The notes: generated from the sequence alone by a model not told the origin. Counted from the stretch's first letter, positions 17,918-26,694 are shown. The stretch is 64,000 nt of DNA from Microcoleus sp. FACHB-1515 (GCF_014696105.1 NZ_JACJPO010000027.1:1-64000), one strand, 5' to 3'. Translations and numbers: made by a program.

Positions 17918-18876
17918 TATGCCTGCTCCACCAGTTGCACAACGGCAGGCTGATCCGCAGGCTCAACTAAAGTCGGAATCCATTCTTGCTGAAGGCGGGC
18001 GATCGCTTCTTCTTTCAATTTCGCTTCAATCTCAATCCAGGGTGCATGACGATAAGAAGCAGGCATGTCGTAGATGAAATCGCTGTGCTTCGGGTCTTTG
18101 AACGCCATTTGACCGTTCGAGATGTGGACAAGCTGCCATTCGGGATGCGGCCAGGTCGATCGCGCCGCCTCAAACATTGCGGTCACGCTCGGATCGTCGT
18201 AGCTGTCTAGCTGCTCATGGACGATGTGGTGATGCGCGTCAAACACAAACGGTACTTCTGCGGCTCGACAAACTTCCAGGATTTCCGCTGAACTGTAGGC
18301 GTGTTCGTCGTTCTCCAACGTCAGGCGCGATCGCACATTAAACGGCAGCGATCGAATCGTTTCGATTAGCTTTTGGGGTCGATCGCCCTTCCCGCCGTGA
18401 ATGTTCATCACCGTCCAGGATGACTGCGGCAGACCGATCAGATCGAGAATCCACGCATGAGTTTGTAAAATCTTGATGCTGTTTTGAATGACATCCGGGC
18501 GATCGCTGCTCAAAACCACGAACTGATCTGGGTGAATCACCAGACGAATTCCTAAAGCAGTGGCGCGATCGCCAATCAGCTTCAGTTCACTGGCAAATTC
18601 TGGCAGAATCGCCGCGCCTAACGTGTCGTCCGCAAACGGAAACAAATTGGAACTGAGGCGATAGAGGCGAATATTTTGTTCGTGGCAAAAGTCGATCGCC
18701 AGTGCCAACCGTCGCGTATTTTCGGCGTAGAGCGTCCGCAGCGTTTCAGCCTGTTTTTCTGGCTCAAATGAGAGAAGTCGCTTGCGGGTGAGTGCTTTAA
18801 AGCGGACTCGATCGGTCGAGGAAATACAGACGAGTCCCAGGATAGGTAAGGGTTTAGCGATCGCAGTAGTGGTCAT
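17917..18876 (-). CDS. uvsE: UV-damage DNA endonuclease UvsE/UVDE
   Basis: A 319-residue TIM-barrel endonuclease that nicks 5' of UV photoproducts and other distortions. Metal ligands are visible in the blocks YRLSSNLFPF, VIHPDQFVVL, NIHGGKGDR, LTLENDE and VFDAHHHIVHE, all diagnostic for the UvdE family. It overlaps the upstream NTF2-like gene by 4 bases (ATGA) and the downstream nei by one base. With the ligase it could provide a photolyase-independent repair route. Length is normal. Confidence 0.92.
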   Translation of the reverse strand: MTTTAIAKPLPILGLVCISSTDRVRFKALTRKRLLSFEPEKQAETLRTLYAENTRRLALAIDFCHEQNIRLYRLSSNLFPFADDTLGAAILPEFASELKLIGDRATALGIRLVIHPDQFVVLSSDRPDVIQNSIKILQTHAWILDLIGLPQSSWTVMNIHGGKGDRPQKLIETIRSLPFNVRSRLTLENDEHAYSSAEILEVCRAAEVPFVFDAHHHIVHEQLDSYDDPSVTAMFEAARSTWPHPEWQLVHISNGQMAFKDPKHSDFIYDMPASYRHAPWIEIEAKLKEEAIARLQQEWIPTLVEPADQPAVVQLVEQA

Positions 18877-19262
18877 GAGTGTTTCGATCCTTCAGGCAAA
18901 AAGGCGGCTGAGTCGTAATAGGTGCGGAAGCGCTGAACTTGTCCCAAGTGGCGTTCGATCAGGCTGACGCCGCGATATTTGATCGGTTCGCCGGATGTGA
19001 GCGTTCCGGTTGAAGTCCATTCGAGGGCGATCGAGTGCCCCCCTTCGGCAACATGGGTAAACTCCGAGTGAATTTGGTCGAATACCGAGAGATACTTTTG
19101 CCAGAATTGCCTTGCGCCTTCGTGACCGGTCAGCGGCTCAGCCATGATCAAATTGCTGACTTCCGCATCCGGGGCAAATAGGGCAACTAGCGGCTCGACC
19201 TCTTTGGAAGACTCGATCGCCTGCAAGGTAGACATGAATTTCTCTGCAAGTTCACTCGCCAT
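18873..19262 (-). CDS. NTF2-like / SnoaL-like protein
   Basis: A 129-residue cone-fold protein of the nuclear transport factor 2 superfamily. Typical features are the LFAPDAEVSNLIMAEPLTGHEGARQFW-type N-terminal part, a central HVAEGGHSIALEWTS strand pair, and YRGVSLIERHLGQVQRFRTYYD near the C-terminus. Substrate is unknown. Genes of this kind are usually metabolic; its position inside a DNA-repair operon, with stop/start overlap to uvsE, is odd and suggests a small-molecule or stress function linked to damage. Confidence 0.75.
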   Translation of the reverse strand: MASELAEKFMSTLQAIESSKEVEPLVALFAPDAEVSNLIMAEPLTGHEGARQFWQKYLSVFDQIHSEFTHVAEGGHSIALEWTSTGTLTSGEPIKYRGVSLIERHLGQVQRFRTYYDSAAFLPEGSKHS

Positions 19263-19264
19263 GC

Positions 19265-19591
19265 TTAATCTTTGAGCGGGTCGTGACCCCAGTTTTTCAA
19301 CGAATATCGCCAGCGGGTATGCTCAATATCGCCATCGGGTCGCTGGGCAGAATGGCGATGAATGTAGCTAATCACGCGCTTCATTTCGTGGATGTCGTCT
19401 TCGCTGTAGTCTTTTTTATCGAGCAGTTCGACAATGTGCCGACCGGACTGATGCCCGATCGCTTCATCTCCGTCTTTCTTCTGCCCGACCGACTGTGATT
19501 CTTCAGTTTTCAGCCAGTCTTCGAGCTGCTTGCGGCTCATGTTCACCGCCCGCTTGAATTCCTTAACGGTGTCGTCTTTCACTTCAGCCAT
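19265..19591 (-). CDS. DUF3140 family protein
   Basis: A 108-residue hydrophilic protein matching the DUF3140 family, often found beside DUF2945 genes. Characteristic stretches are FKRAVNMSRKQLEDWLKTEES near the start, GRHIVELLDKKDYSEDD and KRVISYIHRHSAQRPDGD. The sequence is strongly charged and probably helical; a nucleic-acid or chromatin-associated role is only a guess. It is 2 bases from the next gene. A plausible GAGGA ribosome site precedes the ATG. Confidence 0.8.
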   Translation of the reverse strand: MAEVKDDTVKEFKRAVNMSRKQLEDWLKTEESQSVGQKKDGDEAIGHQSGRHIVELLDKKDYSEDDIHEMKRVISYIHRHSAQRPDGDIEHTRWRYSLKNWGHDPLKD

Positions 19592-19623
19592 TGTCTGAGT
19601 CCTCGTCTTAGTCCTCCGATGTC

Positions 19624-19836
19624 CTAGTCCTCAATTTTCTCTAGCGAGTCAGGCTTATGTGCGGCTTCCTTTCCGGTTTTGCTGCTTTCAACGAGATATT
19701 CTGGGTTTTCCTTGGAGGCAGCAACGTGGTGGCCGTTGATCTCAGTTGGCTCCGTCAGTTTCTTTTTGATCACGCCTTCTACCTTGTTGCCGGAATAGTT
19801 CCAGCGGACGCGATCGCCTTTCTTAAATTCGCTCAT
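19624..19836 (-). CDS. DUF2945 / hypervirulence-associated TUDOR-like small protein
   Basis: A 70-residue protein with the compact beta-rich core FKKGDRVRWNYSGNKVEG at the N-terminus and YLVESSKTGKEAAHKPDSL at the C-terminus, as in DUF2945 (HVA1 TUDOR-like) proteins. Such folds bind nucleic acid or protein tails. It is the first gene of the six-gene repair operon, 32 bases before the DUF3140 gene, and its upstream region must hold the operon promoter. Confidence 0.8.
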   Translation of the reverse strand: MSEFKKGDRVRWNYSGNKVEGVIKKKLTEPTEINGHHVAASKENPEYLVESSKTGKEAAHKPDSLEKIED

Positions 19837-20415
19837 AGTTCAACTTTTGTTAAATGACGTGTTTCCAAATTAAAAATTTCTGTAACAAATAGCCTCTATC
19901 TTCTGGCTTGCTGAAAGCGGCTTATAGGGCTGATTTTTCTGAAGTAAGAATGCTTCTCTAATTGGGATTGCTGCTGGTCTCCGAATCAGTGGAGGCTAGG
20001 GTGTGTTTTCAAACCTCCTGGTGATTGGATTTTTCTACTGAGATCCCCCTGTTCCCTTAGAAAGGAAGACTTTGAGGAGTGGTTCGGCTCCCTCCTTGCC
20101 AAGGAGGGTTGGGGAGGATCATGTGGTTTTAGAGCACGGCCTAGGGCGTGAGCAGCGACAGTTGAATGGACAGGCTCAAGCAACTGACAGATTGTCGCAC
20201 GGCCACTGGAAAGCGCGATCGGTGGTCGATCGTGCTGCACAACTGAGCGAAAATCGATTCGCATGAATTCCTGCTTACTGAAAATGATTTGCAAATATTC
20301 ATTTTTTCGCTTACGCTATAAACACTGTTGCATATGATTCTCAATAGCTGGTGTTGTTGAGTCAACTGCTTTGCAGCATGGCAACGGCTAACCCTTCTGT
20401 TCGCAAAATCTCTAA
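19837..20415. other. 579-base intergenic region carrying a MITE
   Basis: It separates the repair operon from the Asr1405-type gene and must contain both divergent promoters. About 150 bases of it are the MITE at 19996-20145. No protein-like frame or RNA gene is recognisable in the rest. Confidence 0.5.
19996..20145 (+). mobile_element. MITE, copy 1 (~150 bp)
   Basis: Ends are imperfect terminal inverted repeats starting CTAGGGTGTGTTTT on the left and, reading inward, CTAGGCCGTGCTCT on the right. The inside carries GATCCCCCTG, a CTCCTTG/CAAGGAG hairpin and GGGGAGGATC. A second copy of nearly the same length lies inverted at 61402-61550. TA dinucleotides at both ends would fit TA target duplication by an IS630/Tc1-type transposase acting in trans. 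No coding capacity. Confidence 0.75.
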
Positions 20416-20676
20416 ATGGACGCGCAGTTTAATTCTTCGGATACTGATTCGCCCGCTTCTCAACTGATCGCCGTGCCGCGCTGCGATCGCTGGCAAATTT
20501 TCCACCGCCTAAAAGAGCTTGAAATTTCCTGTCGCTGCCTTGCCGATGGCCGTCTAGAAATTGCCACTCACAGCTTTACTGATCAACTGCAAGTTTGGAG
20601 CGTGCTGCATCAACTGAGTGCAACGCGATCGCAGCTTGTGCGCCTGTTGGAGCGATCGTGGTCAGCCTCCGCCTAA
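20416..20676 (+). CDS. Asr1405/Asl0597 family protein
   Basis: An 86-residue cyanobacterial protein of unknown function. Family features are AVPRCDRWQIFHRLKELEISCRC near residue 20 and the C-terminal VWSVLHQLSATRSQLVRLLERSW. It looks globular and soluble. It is 43 bases before the Fe-S protein gene on the same strand, so the two may be co-transcribed. Confidence 0.75.
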   Translation: MDAQFNSSDTDSPASQLIAVPRCDRWQIFHRLKELEISCRCLADGRLEIATHSFTDQLQVWSVLHQLSATRSQLVRLLERSWSASA

Positions 20677-20719
20677 ATTAAACCGCCAACCTTTACGTCA
20701 CATCTAGGAGAAATTGTCA

Positions 20720-21343
20720 ATGTATCAGCACGATGAGCGATCGCCGTTTGCCTTTGAAGGTCGGTTTCTTGGCTTTGCTGCCGATGGCGCGAAGCTGAAG
20801 TACGTGCGCGTTGAGACGCCGATCGGAGCGCATTTGATCAAAATGCCGAAAGACCAGCGGCAATCGCTTTATCGACAGTTGATTCCGGGTGACTGGCTGC
20901 AAGTGAGCGGCTATCAGAAGCGATCGGGCAGCAAGACCAAGTGGAAAGCCGAGGTCATCTATCGCACGGCCAGCAGCACGGCGACGCTGCCGACTTCTGC
21001 CGATTTGCCTGTGCCTGAGAAACCTGCTGACAGCGGCAAGCCAGCGTGCATTTTGTTTTGCCAAAAGTCTGACTGCTGCAAGAAGGGCGCGAAACAAGTT
21101 GCCAGCGCGATCGAAGCGGAAATTCGCGATCGCGGCTTGAACGCAACGGTGAAGGGAACGGGCTGCATGAAGCGCTGCAAAGCTGGCCCCAACCTTGTCA
21201 TGCCGGACAAAACGCGCTACACGCAAATTCGATCGCAAGAGGTGGCCGCCATCATGGATAAGCATTTTCCGGAGTCGATCGAGTCGATCGAGCCGAAGGC
21301 TGAAAAACGAGTGGTCGATGAGCGGGTGGCGGTGGGCGTTTAG
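20720..21343 (+). CDS. thioredoxin-like [2Fe-2S] ferredoxin-domain protein
   Basis: A 207-residue protein. The N-terminal half is a small beta domain binding an unknown ligand (FEGRFLGFAADGAKLKYV start). The C-terminal half (about 110-190) is a thioredoxin-like 2Fe-2S domain with Cys in ILFCQKSDCCKKG and GCMKRCKAGPNLV. Start is the ATG at 20720 with AGGAG 9 bases upstream. It may act as an electron carrier. A clear terminator follows. Confidence 0.82.
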   Translation: MYQHDERSPFAFEGRFLGFAADGAKLKYVRVETPIGAHLIKMPKDQRQSLYRQLIPGDWLQVSGYQKRSGSKTKWKAEVIYRTASSTATLPTSADLPVPEKPADSGKPACILFCQKSDCCKKGAKQVASAIEAEIRDRGLNATVKGTGCMKRCKAGPNLVMPDKTRYTQIRSQEVAAIMDKHFPESIESIEPKAEKRVVDERVAVGV

Positions 21344-21373
21344 CGATCGAGTTGCAGTGGATGTTTCAATGCA

Positions 21374-21403
21374 AAAAGCCGGAGGCGTTGGCTTCCGGCT
21401 TTT
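21374..21403. terminator. bidirectional terminator
   Basis: Arms AAAAGCCGGA and TCCGGCTTTT pair perfectly around a 10-base loop, with A and T runs on the two sides. It serves the convergent Fe-S gene and CAAD gene. Confidence 0.88.
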
Positions 21404-21419
21404 GTGTTGCAGATTGGAT

Positions 21420-21866
21420 TTAGAGATCGACGCCTGTGCTGCCTAGGACGCGATTTTTAAAGGTGTTGAAGCTGTCGGCGAGTTCTTTGCGGTTGGAGGC
21501 TTGCCACAAATAGCGGTAGACAAACCAGGCCGAGTAGCCAATGCCGATCAGTTCAAAGGTGGGAGCCAGTAGGGGGATGTCGTTGATGGAGTCGAGGATT
21601 GCCAGCAGCAATTTCACGGAGATGACTGCACCGAAGAACAACCCGATCACGGTCAGCGGGCGCTTGTATTGGCTAAAGAATGCGCCAATGTAGTCGGGCA
21701 GGTCAGACAGAAAGGCGGAGACGCGCTCGCCAATCTGTCGCCATTGCTCGTTTGTCTCAGCATCTGTTGAGAACGAGGCGATCGTGTCGTTGTTGACTTG
21801 AACTTTGACTTCTTCCACAGGGGATGCGTCGTTGATGCTTTCAGCGGGTTTTACTTCAGGATTCAT
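21420..21866 (-). CDS. CAAD/CURT-domain membrane protein
   Basis: A 148-residue protein with a hydrophilic acidic N-terminus (1-70) and two transmembrane helices (about residues 72-92 and 100-122), ending in an amphipathic helix with YRYLWQASNRKELADSF. This is the CAAD module, homologous to plant CURT1 and cyanobacterial CurT, which shapes thylakoid membranes. The specific relation to CurT is inferred. It is separated from its neighbours on both sides. Confidence 0.82.
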   Translation of the reverse strand: MNPEVKPAESINDASPVEEVKVQVNNDTIASFSTDAETNEQWRQIGERVSAFLSDLPDYIGAFFSQYKRPLTVIGLFFGAVISVKLLLAILDSINDIPLLAPTFELIGIGYSAWFVYRYLWQASNRKELADSFNTFKNRVLGSTGVDL

Positions 21867-22380
21867 AAATCTTCCTTAATGCGACAACCTGAAATAGCGT
21901 TTGCTAGTAGATGATATCTCAACCAGACGCTAGGACAGTAGCAAAGCTGCGAAACTGATTTTGTAATCTCTCTGACATACTTCAAAGCTAGAGCGGAGTT
22001 TTGCTGGCTTCTAGCTCCGAAAGGTAGATCATTTTGGGGTTACGCATTCAGTTTCTTGATTATGGGGGGCAGTTTTGCATGAGGGCAGAAATTTGATTAT
22101 CTCTTAAGCTCTCGATCGCGAATCCGTGATGCGGACGGGGCGATCGAGATCGATCGACATAAATGGATTCTGCTAGGGTTGAACTGCTTGTGGGTTCCGA
22201 GCCTGTGGAGGCTAGGGCCACCCCTCCTCCACACCTCCAACCCCGACCAAAGGCCACCCTCTGGACTCCCAAAGGGCTTACTCGTGGGTGTCAATGTGGC
22301 GCTTCGCATCTGCTTACCCGCCGCGTCCCTCGTGTGGCTCGCTTTCCCTCTGGCCCTCTGGCCTCTGGCCTCCTTTTCTC
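21867..22380. other. intergenic region with dispersed repeat
   Basis: Upstream of the CAAD gene and downstream of the Hsp70 gene. It contains low-complexity CCTCTGGCC-type runs just before 22380 and a dispersed repeat (22275-22350). No convincing gene is seen. Confidence 0.45.
22275..22350 (+). repeat. dispersed intergenic repeat, copy 1
   Basis: A 76-base segment beginning GGCTTACTCGTGGGTGT and ending TCGCTTTCCCTC. A related 72-base copy in the same orientation is at 51695-51766. Both are intergenic and non-coding. Confidence 0.6.
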
Positions 22381-23994
22381 TCAGCGAAGCTGCACGACTG
22401 CTTGATTTTCTAATAGCGTTTCTAGGGTCAGTAGGTCTTCTACTGTGACGCGCAAGAAGCGATCGCTATCAACCCAAAATAGAACTTTGATGCGATCGCT
22501 GCCAGGAGATCCCAAGGGGTTGAGGGTGGCGAGGCTGTGGGCTTGCGGAGTGTCGTTGAGGGGTTGGACTTGGGTTTGACCTCCGGTTGTGCGGGTGACG
22601 AGGCGATCGCCCTCAAAGTAAACTTCTGTGCCGCTGCTGGCTGTGCCCATTTCGCCGATGATCAGTTCGATGCTGGGCTGATCGGGCATCGATGCGCCGA
22701 GGACAAGTTCGACCGGAGCGGACATCGGGTAGGGTTGGCCTTCGGGAATGAGGGGATGCCAGTCGTGGCGGTTTTGGCGGCGGTTCCAGTAGCGAATGCC
22801 GTAGCCGTGATAGAGAAAGTCTTTGACTTCGAGTCCCTGGTTGAGTTGCAGTGCGCCCTGCGCGATCGCTTCAAAGGGGCGATCGGCTCTGAGTTTGTCG
22901 GCTCCAAAGCGCTGCTCAACCCAAGCACGGACACTCGGAATTTGCGCCGTGCCGCCCACCAGCAAAACGGCATTCACGTCGCTGATGTCTAATCCTTGCC
23001 GCTGGGCTTGGCGTTCAACTTGGGCAAGCGAGTCGGCTAGGCGATCGAAAAACTCGTGCTGCTGCAAAATCTGCTCGAAGGCAGAGCGATCGAGTTGCAG
23101 CTCGTAGCTCTCGAACGTTTCGTCGTTGAAGAAAACTTCGCTGGCTTCCGTTTGGGTGGATAGCTGCACTTTCAGCCTTTCTGCTAGCCGCAGTGTGATC
23201 GGGGAAATCGGAAGATTTTGGGCGGTGGCAAAGTGATCGATCAGCCAGTTGTCGATGTCGGCTCCGCCTAAGTTTTGTCCGGCTTTGGCTAAAACTCGTG
23301 CCAGTTTGGGTCGCTGGGTCGAGGTTTCCGCGAGGTTTTGCTGTCCCCACTTGAGCAGAAATCCCAACGGTTTGCTTTTGGGCTGGCTGGCAGATGCGCC
23401 GTCCAAGCGAACGAGCGAGAAATCCAGCGTGCCGCCGCCAAAGTCGATGACTAAAAGAGTTTCGGTCGCGTCGAGTCCATAGCCCAAGGCGGCGGCGGTC
23501 GGCTCGTCGATCATGCGGATTTGCTCGATCGCCAATGTGTCGCAAACTCGTCCCAGCCAGTAGCGATAGGCTTCAAAGCTGTCTACGGGAACCGTAAAGG
23601 CGATCGCCCCCACCTCCGGATCTTGGGTCAGCAGTTGCCGCAAAACCGTATCGAGAAACCATGCGCCGACCTGCTCAAAGCTCACGTCTTGCCCGTCCAA
23701 TTCCGGCATGAAGCCTTGGACGCTGGCGCCAATGCCGCGCTTAAAGTTGCGAAAAAATCGAGCGTCGGTTGCCAAATCCAAACCGCGATCGCGCACCGCT
23801 TGACCTGCGACAATCTTGCCGCTGTCCGCATCTTCCACGTACACCAAACTAGGAATCAGCGGCGGATTTTGGCCGATTTGCTGGGAGAGATTGGGGAGGA
23901 AAACGGTTTCGGGCTGTCCCGTGACGGCGTTCCAGCGGGTGATGACGGTGTTGGTGGTACCAAAGTCGATCGCGTATGAATTCGAGCCAGCCAT
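22381..23994 (-). CDS. Hsp70-family (DnaK-like) protein
   Basis: A 537-residue Hsp70-type ATPase, about 100 residues shorter than DnaK. The actin-like nucleotide-binding domain is complete: phosphate-1 loop YAIDFGTTNTV at residue 8, phosphate-2 loop LLVIDFGGGTLDFSL near 180, and adenosine motif VLLVGGTAQIPSVRAW near 345. The C-terminal ~130 residues are a reduced substrate-binding part without a DnaK lid. It follows a patatin gene by 47 bases and is likely its operon partner. It could be a specialised chaperone or a regulatory ATPase. Confidence 0.83.
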   Translation of the reverse strand: MAGSNSYAIDFGTTNTVITRWNAVTGQPETVFLPNLSQQIGQNPPLIPSLVYVEDADSGKIVAGQAVRDRGLDLATDARFFRNFKRGIGASVQGFMPELDGQDVSFEQVGAWFLDTVLRQLLTQDPEVGAIAFTVPVDSFEAYRYWLGRVCDTLAIEQIRMIDEPTAAALGYGLDATETLLVIDFGGGTLDFSLVRLDGASASQPKSKPLGFLLKWGQQNLAETSTQRPKLARVLAKAGQNLGGADIDNWLIDHFATAQNLPISPITLRLAERLKVQLSTQTEASEVFFNDETFESYELQLDRSAFEQILQQHEFFDRLADSLAQVERQAQRQGLDISDVNAVLLVGGTAQIPSVRAWVEQRFGADKLRADRPFEAIAQGALQLNQGLEVKDFLYHGYGIRYWNRRQNRHDWHPLIPEGQPYPMSAPVELVLGASMPDQPSIELIIGEMGTASSGTEVYFEGDRLVTRTTGGQTQVQPLNDTPQAHSLATLNPLGSPGSDRIKVLFWVDSDRFLRVTVEDLLTLETLLENQAVVQLR

Positions 23995-24041
23995 GATGCG
24001 TCTGCGGATGAACGAAAACGAAAGGAGAGGCGACTGCCTTT

Positions 24042-25004
24042 CTAGGATTTTAAGCGGATTGCCAGTTCATTCAGCCGTGCTTCTCCTGCCTGCCGCAGAT
24101 AGGTTTCTGCCACACCAACGAGCGCATTGAGATTGGTCGCATCAGCATTGTCGAGATCATCGTAGGCTGTGTCGAGCGGCGTTTGAAAGCGAAAGTAATT
24201 GCCCGGAGTCAGCAAATACTGGGCAATGTAGTCGGTTGCATCGGCTGAGCCGTCAAACAACACGTCAATGAGGGGAATTGCCCATTCCAGTGCGCCCCAT
24301 TCCTGCGTTTGCTTGGCCGTAATCGGTCGAATCGTTTCGCCTGTGCCAAATGAGGCGACGAGGAACTGATCAATTCCCGATCGCGTGTCGATCGCCCGCG
24401 CCTGATTGATCCGCACCGCTTCTGCGATCGCACAGGCCGTCGGATTATTCGCCACCACGCCGCCATCAATGACAGGGATCGTTTGTCCGTCCAGCGTCAG
24501 CGGATGAGCGGGGAAGTAAACCGGAGCCGACGACGACGCCTTGCACACTTCCCAAACCGGAAGGCGAAGATAAACGGGTCGATCGTTCTTCAGCACCAAT
24601 GCTTCCCGATTCAGGGTGTCGTAGCTGGTCACGAGCGTGCGCGTGGACAAGTCGCCAAACTGAGTCGTGCCAAACACGCGCTTGAGGACGCGCTCCAACC
24701 CTTTGCCGTCGTAACGGGGCGCGTCTAGTCCTTGGGTTAGCGATCGCCCGATCCGACTCCAAAATTGACTTGGCCCGCCGGGAAACACTTCGCGGCTTTG
24801 CGTCAGATAAAAATTGACAATTGCCTCAGCCGACATGCCCATTGACAAAGCACAAGCAATAATACTGCCCGTTGAAGTTCCGGCAATCAAATCAAAATGC
24901 TCACGCAGCGGAGCTTGCAGCAGCATTTCCAGCCGATTGAGCCAGATCGCTGCAACCAAGCCGCGCACGCCGCCGCCATCGATCGAAAGAATGCGATAAG
25001 CCAT
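24042..25004 (-). CDS. patatin-like phospholipase
   Basis: A 320-residue acyl hydrolase. Motifs are the oxyanion loop DGGGVRG (residue ~8), the nucleophile elbow GTSTGS (Ser ~50) and the catalytic Asp in IDGGVVANNP (~175), so the Ser-Asp dyad is intact. Start at the ATG at 25004 gives MAYRILSIDGGG. It lies 47 bases upstream of the Hsp70-like gene in the same direction. Patatins serve lipid turnover or, in defence loci, membrane damage; nothing here proves the latter. Confidence 0.85.
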   Translation of the reverse strand: MAYRILSIDGGGVRGLVAAIWLNRLEMLLQAPLREHFDLIAGTSTGSIIACALSMGMSAEAIVNFYLTQSREVFPGGPSQFWSRIGRSLTQGLDAPRYDGKGLERVLKRVFGTTQFGDLSTRTLVTSYDTLNREALVLKNDRPVYLRLPVWEVCKASSSAPVYFPAHPLTLDGQTIPVIDGGVVANNPTACAIAEAVRINQARAIDTRSGIDQFLVASFGTGETIRPITAKQTQEWGALEWAIPLIDVLFDGSADATDYIAQYLLTPGNYFRFQTPLDTAYDDLDNADATNLNALVGVAETYLRQAGEARLNELAIRLKS

Positions 25005-25279
25005 CAATCTTTGTGCAAACAGTTCCAAACTTTACCAACCATTACACAAACTCTGAATCTGCTGCGAGAAGAATCCGAAATTTGTAACAAAAATGACGAA
25101 ATTTGCCCATTTATGAGGTTGCAGTGAACGCAGGTTGATTATTCTTCCGTTGTTGCTAAGTATCTTTTGTAACTAAAATCTACAGTAGTAAATCTGCACC
25201 ATTGGGAAGATGAGTGATTGCCTCGGTCAATCTGATAATCAAATGTGTTAAACGCGCTTTTCGATCGCAGGATAACAAC

Positions 25280-25453
25280 ATGATTTCAATCGGTGATTTC
25301 GTTCAAAACCAAAAAACGGGGCGTTTGGGTAGAGTAATCGGCTATGGTCATCAAATTTTGAATAACGTTTACGAAACGACTTTGAAAGTTCAGCTTGAAG
25401 ACAATCACGAAATTGCAGAGGATCTGTTTTCAGCCTGGACTGTGAAGCCGTAG
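25280..25453 (+). CDS. small conserved-looking protein (57 aa)
   Basis: A 57-residue protein starting at an ATG preceded by AGGATAAC. The sequence MISIGDFVQNQKTGRLGRV with a Gly-Tyr-Gly turn and YETTLKVQLED strand suggests a small beta-barrel (KOW/SH3-like). Function unknown. A strong terminator follows 29 bases after the stop, which supports a real gene. Confidence 0.65.
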   Translation: MISIGDFVQNQKTGRLGRVIGYGHQILNNVYETTLKVQLEDNHEIAEDLFSAWTVKP

Positions 25454-25482
25454 TTCAAGTTTCGATCGCGGCTTTAACAAGC

Positions 25483-25512
25483 AAAACCTCTTCAATCATG
25501 GGGAGGTTTTTT
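25483..25512 (+). terminator. Rho-independent terminator of the 57-aa gene
   Basis: Arms AAAACCTC and GAGGTTTT enclose a 12-base loop and are followed by a T run. Confidence 0.8.
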
Positions 25513-25569
25513 GATCGTTTCTCTGCGGCTAAGTAGGTGGATGCAATTAAATTCAAAATGCTGGCTTTG

Positions 25570-25655
25570 CCCTCACCCCTCGCCCTCAGGGAGAGGGGGA
25601 CAACAGCCCTTCTGGTTCCTGTTCTCCTCCAGGAAGTTGAGTAGGGGATGAGGGG
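25570..25655. repeat. palindromic double-hairpin repeat, intergenic copy
   Basis: Starts CCCTCACCCCTCGCCCT and ends GGGGATGAGGGG, with an internal CTCAGGGAGAGGG half. It is a degenerate relative of the repeats found at 40297, 41092 and 41615, but here it is intergenic. Confidence 0.65.
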
Positions 25656-25788
25656 ATTTTGCATCTGACAACTCATCTTGGTTGCCGACTTAGCTGCTTT
25701 CAGCGCAGTTCAATGTCGATCGAATTGCGGTCATCACTCTCGAAGGGGCAGATGGCAGAGCGATCGCTTTGAGTTGCACAACAAATGC

Positions 25789-26694
25789 TTAATCATGGCA
25801 TTCGTTGAGGGAAATTACTTGAGCAATATTCAGAAATCGCTGCAAGATGGCGGATGAATCGTTCCGCCGCCAAACTGCGCTTAATTGCTTCATCGCTGTT
25901 TGTTCCTGAATTGGACGATAAACGACTCCTTTGCGCTGCAAATTTTGAACGCTGAGCGGCAGTAGACTAATGCCCATTTCACCCGCCACCAATCCCAAAA
26001 TAGTGACCATAAATGTTGCCTCTTGAGCAACTTTTGGCACAAAGCCAGCTTGGGCACAAAGATAGTGAATTTGGTCAGATAAACCCGATACAGCTTGACG
26101 TAATGGCATGATGAACTCTTCACTGACTAAATCAGTCAGCGCAATGTTGAGTTGGCCGGACAAGCGATGTTCTTGGGGAAGTACCACAATGAGTGGTTCC
26201 TGTGTGAGCGGCATGACGATTAGGTCAGACGCTTCTGTAAGGACAGAATCTTGATAGACGAAAATAACATCGGTCTGCTGATCGCGTAAGCCCTGAATCT
26301 GAAACGCGCTATTGTCTTCGCGCAAAATCAGCTTCACTTGTGGATAGTGCTGGCGAAACGATCGCAAAATATTTGGCAGGACACCATTGGCGATCGAACT
26401 GGTAAAGCCAACCGTGAGATAGCCTAACTCTCCCTGATAAATACGCTGCGTTTTTTGGACTGCTTGTTCTAACTGAATCAGCATGGCTCTGGCTTCTTCT
26501 AGAAATGCTATTCCAGCAAGCGTTAATTGGAGTGGACGTTTTTTGCGATCGAATAGCTGCACGCCAAGTTCTGCTTCTAACGCTTGAATTTGCTGACTCA
26601 AAGGTGGTTGAGCCATCTGCAATCGCGCTGCGGCACGACTGAAGCTGAGTTCATCAGCAACCGCAATAAAATAGCGCAAATGGCGAAGTTCCAT
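25789..26694 (-). CDS. LysR-family transcriptional regulator
   Basis: A 301-residue regulator with an N-terminal winged HTH (MELRHLRYFIAVADELSFSRA; PLSQQIQALEAELG) and a C-terminal LysR substrate-binding domain. It is divergent from the aspartoacylase gene, separated by 109 bases that hold a clear ATACT-N11-AGTAT dyad next to a promoter. It therefore probably controls that gene and itself. Ligand is unknown. Confidence 0.88.
   Translation of the reverse strand: MELRHLRYFIAVADELSFSRAAARLQMAQPPLSQQIQALEAELGVQLFDRKKRPLQLTLAGIAFLEEARAMLIQLEQAVQKTQRIYQGELGYLTVGFTSSIANGVLPNILRSFRQHYPQVKLILREDNSAFQIQGLRDQQTDVIFVYQDSVLTEASDLIVMPLTQEPLIVVLPQEHRLSGQLNIALTDLVSEEFIMPLRQAVSGLSDQIHYLCAQAGFVPKVAQEATFMVTILGLVAGEMGISLLPLSVQNLQRKGVVYRPIQEQTAMKQLSAVWRRNDSSAILQRFLNIAQVISLNECHD

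Noticed and set aside
22163-22448. Short plus-strand frames of 80-89 codons
   Set aside because: They run through a low-complexity intergenic repeat and the 3' end of the Hsp70 gene.
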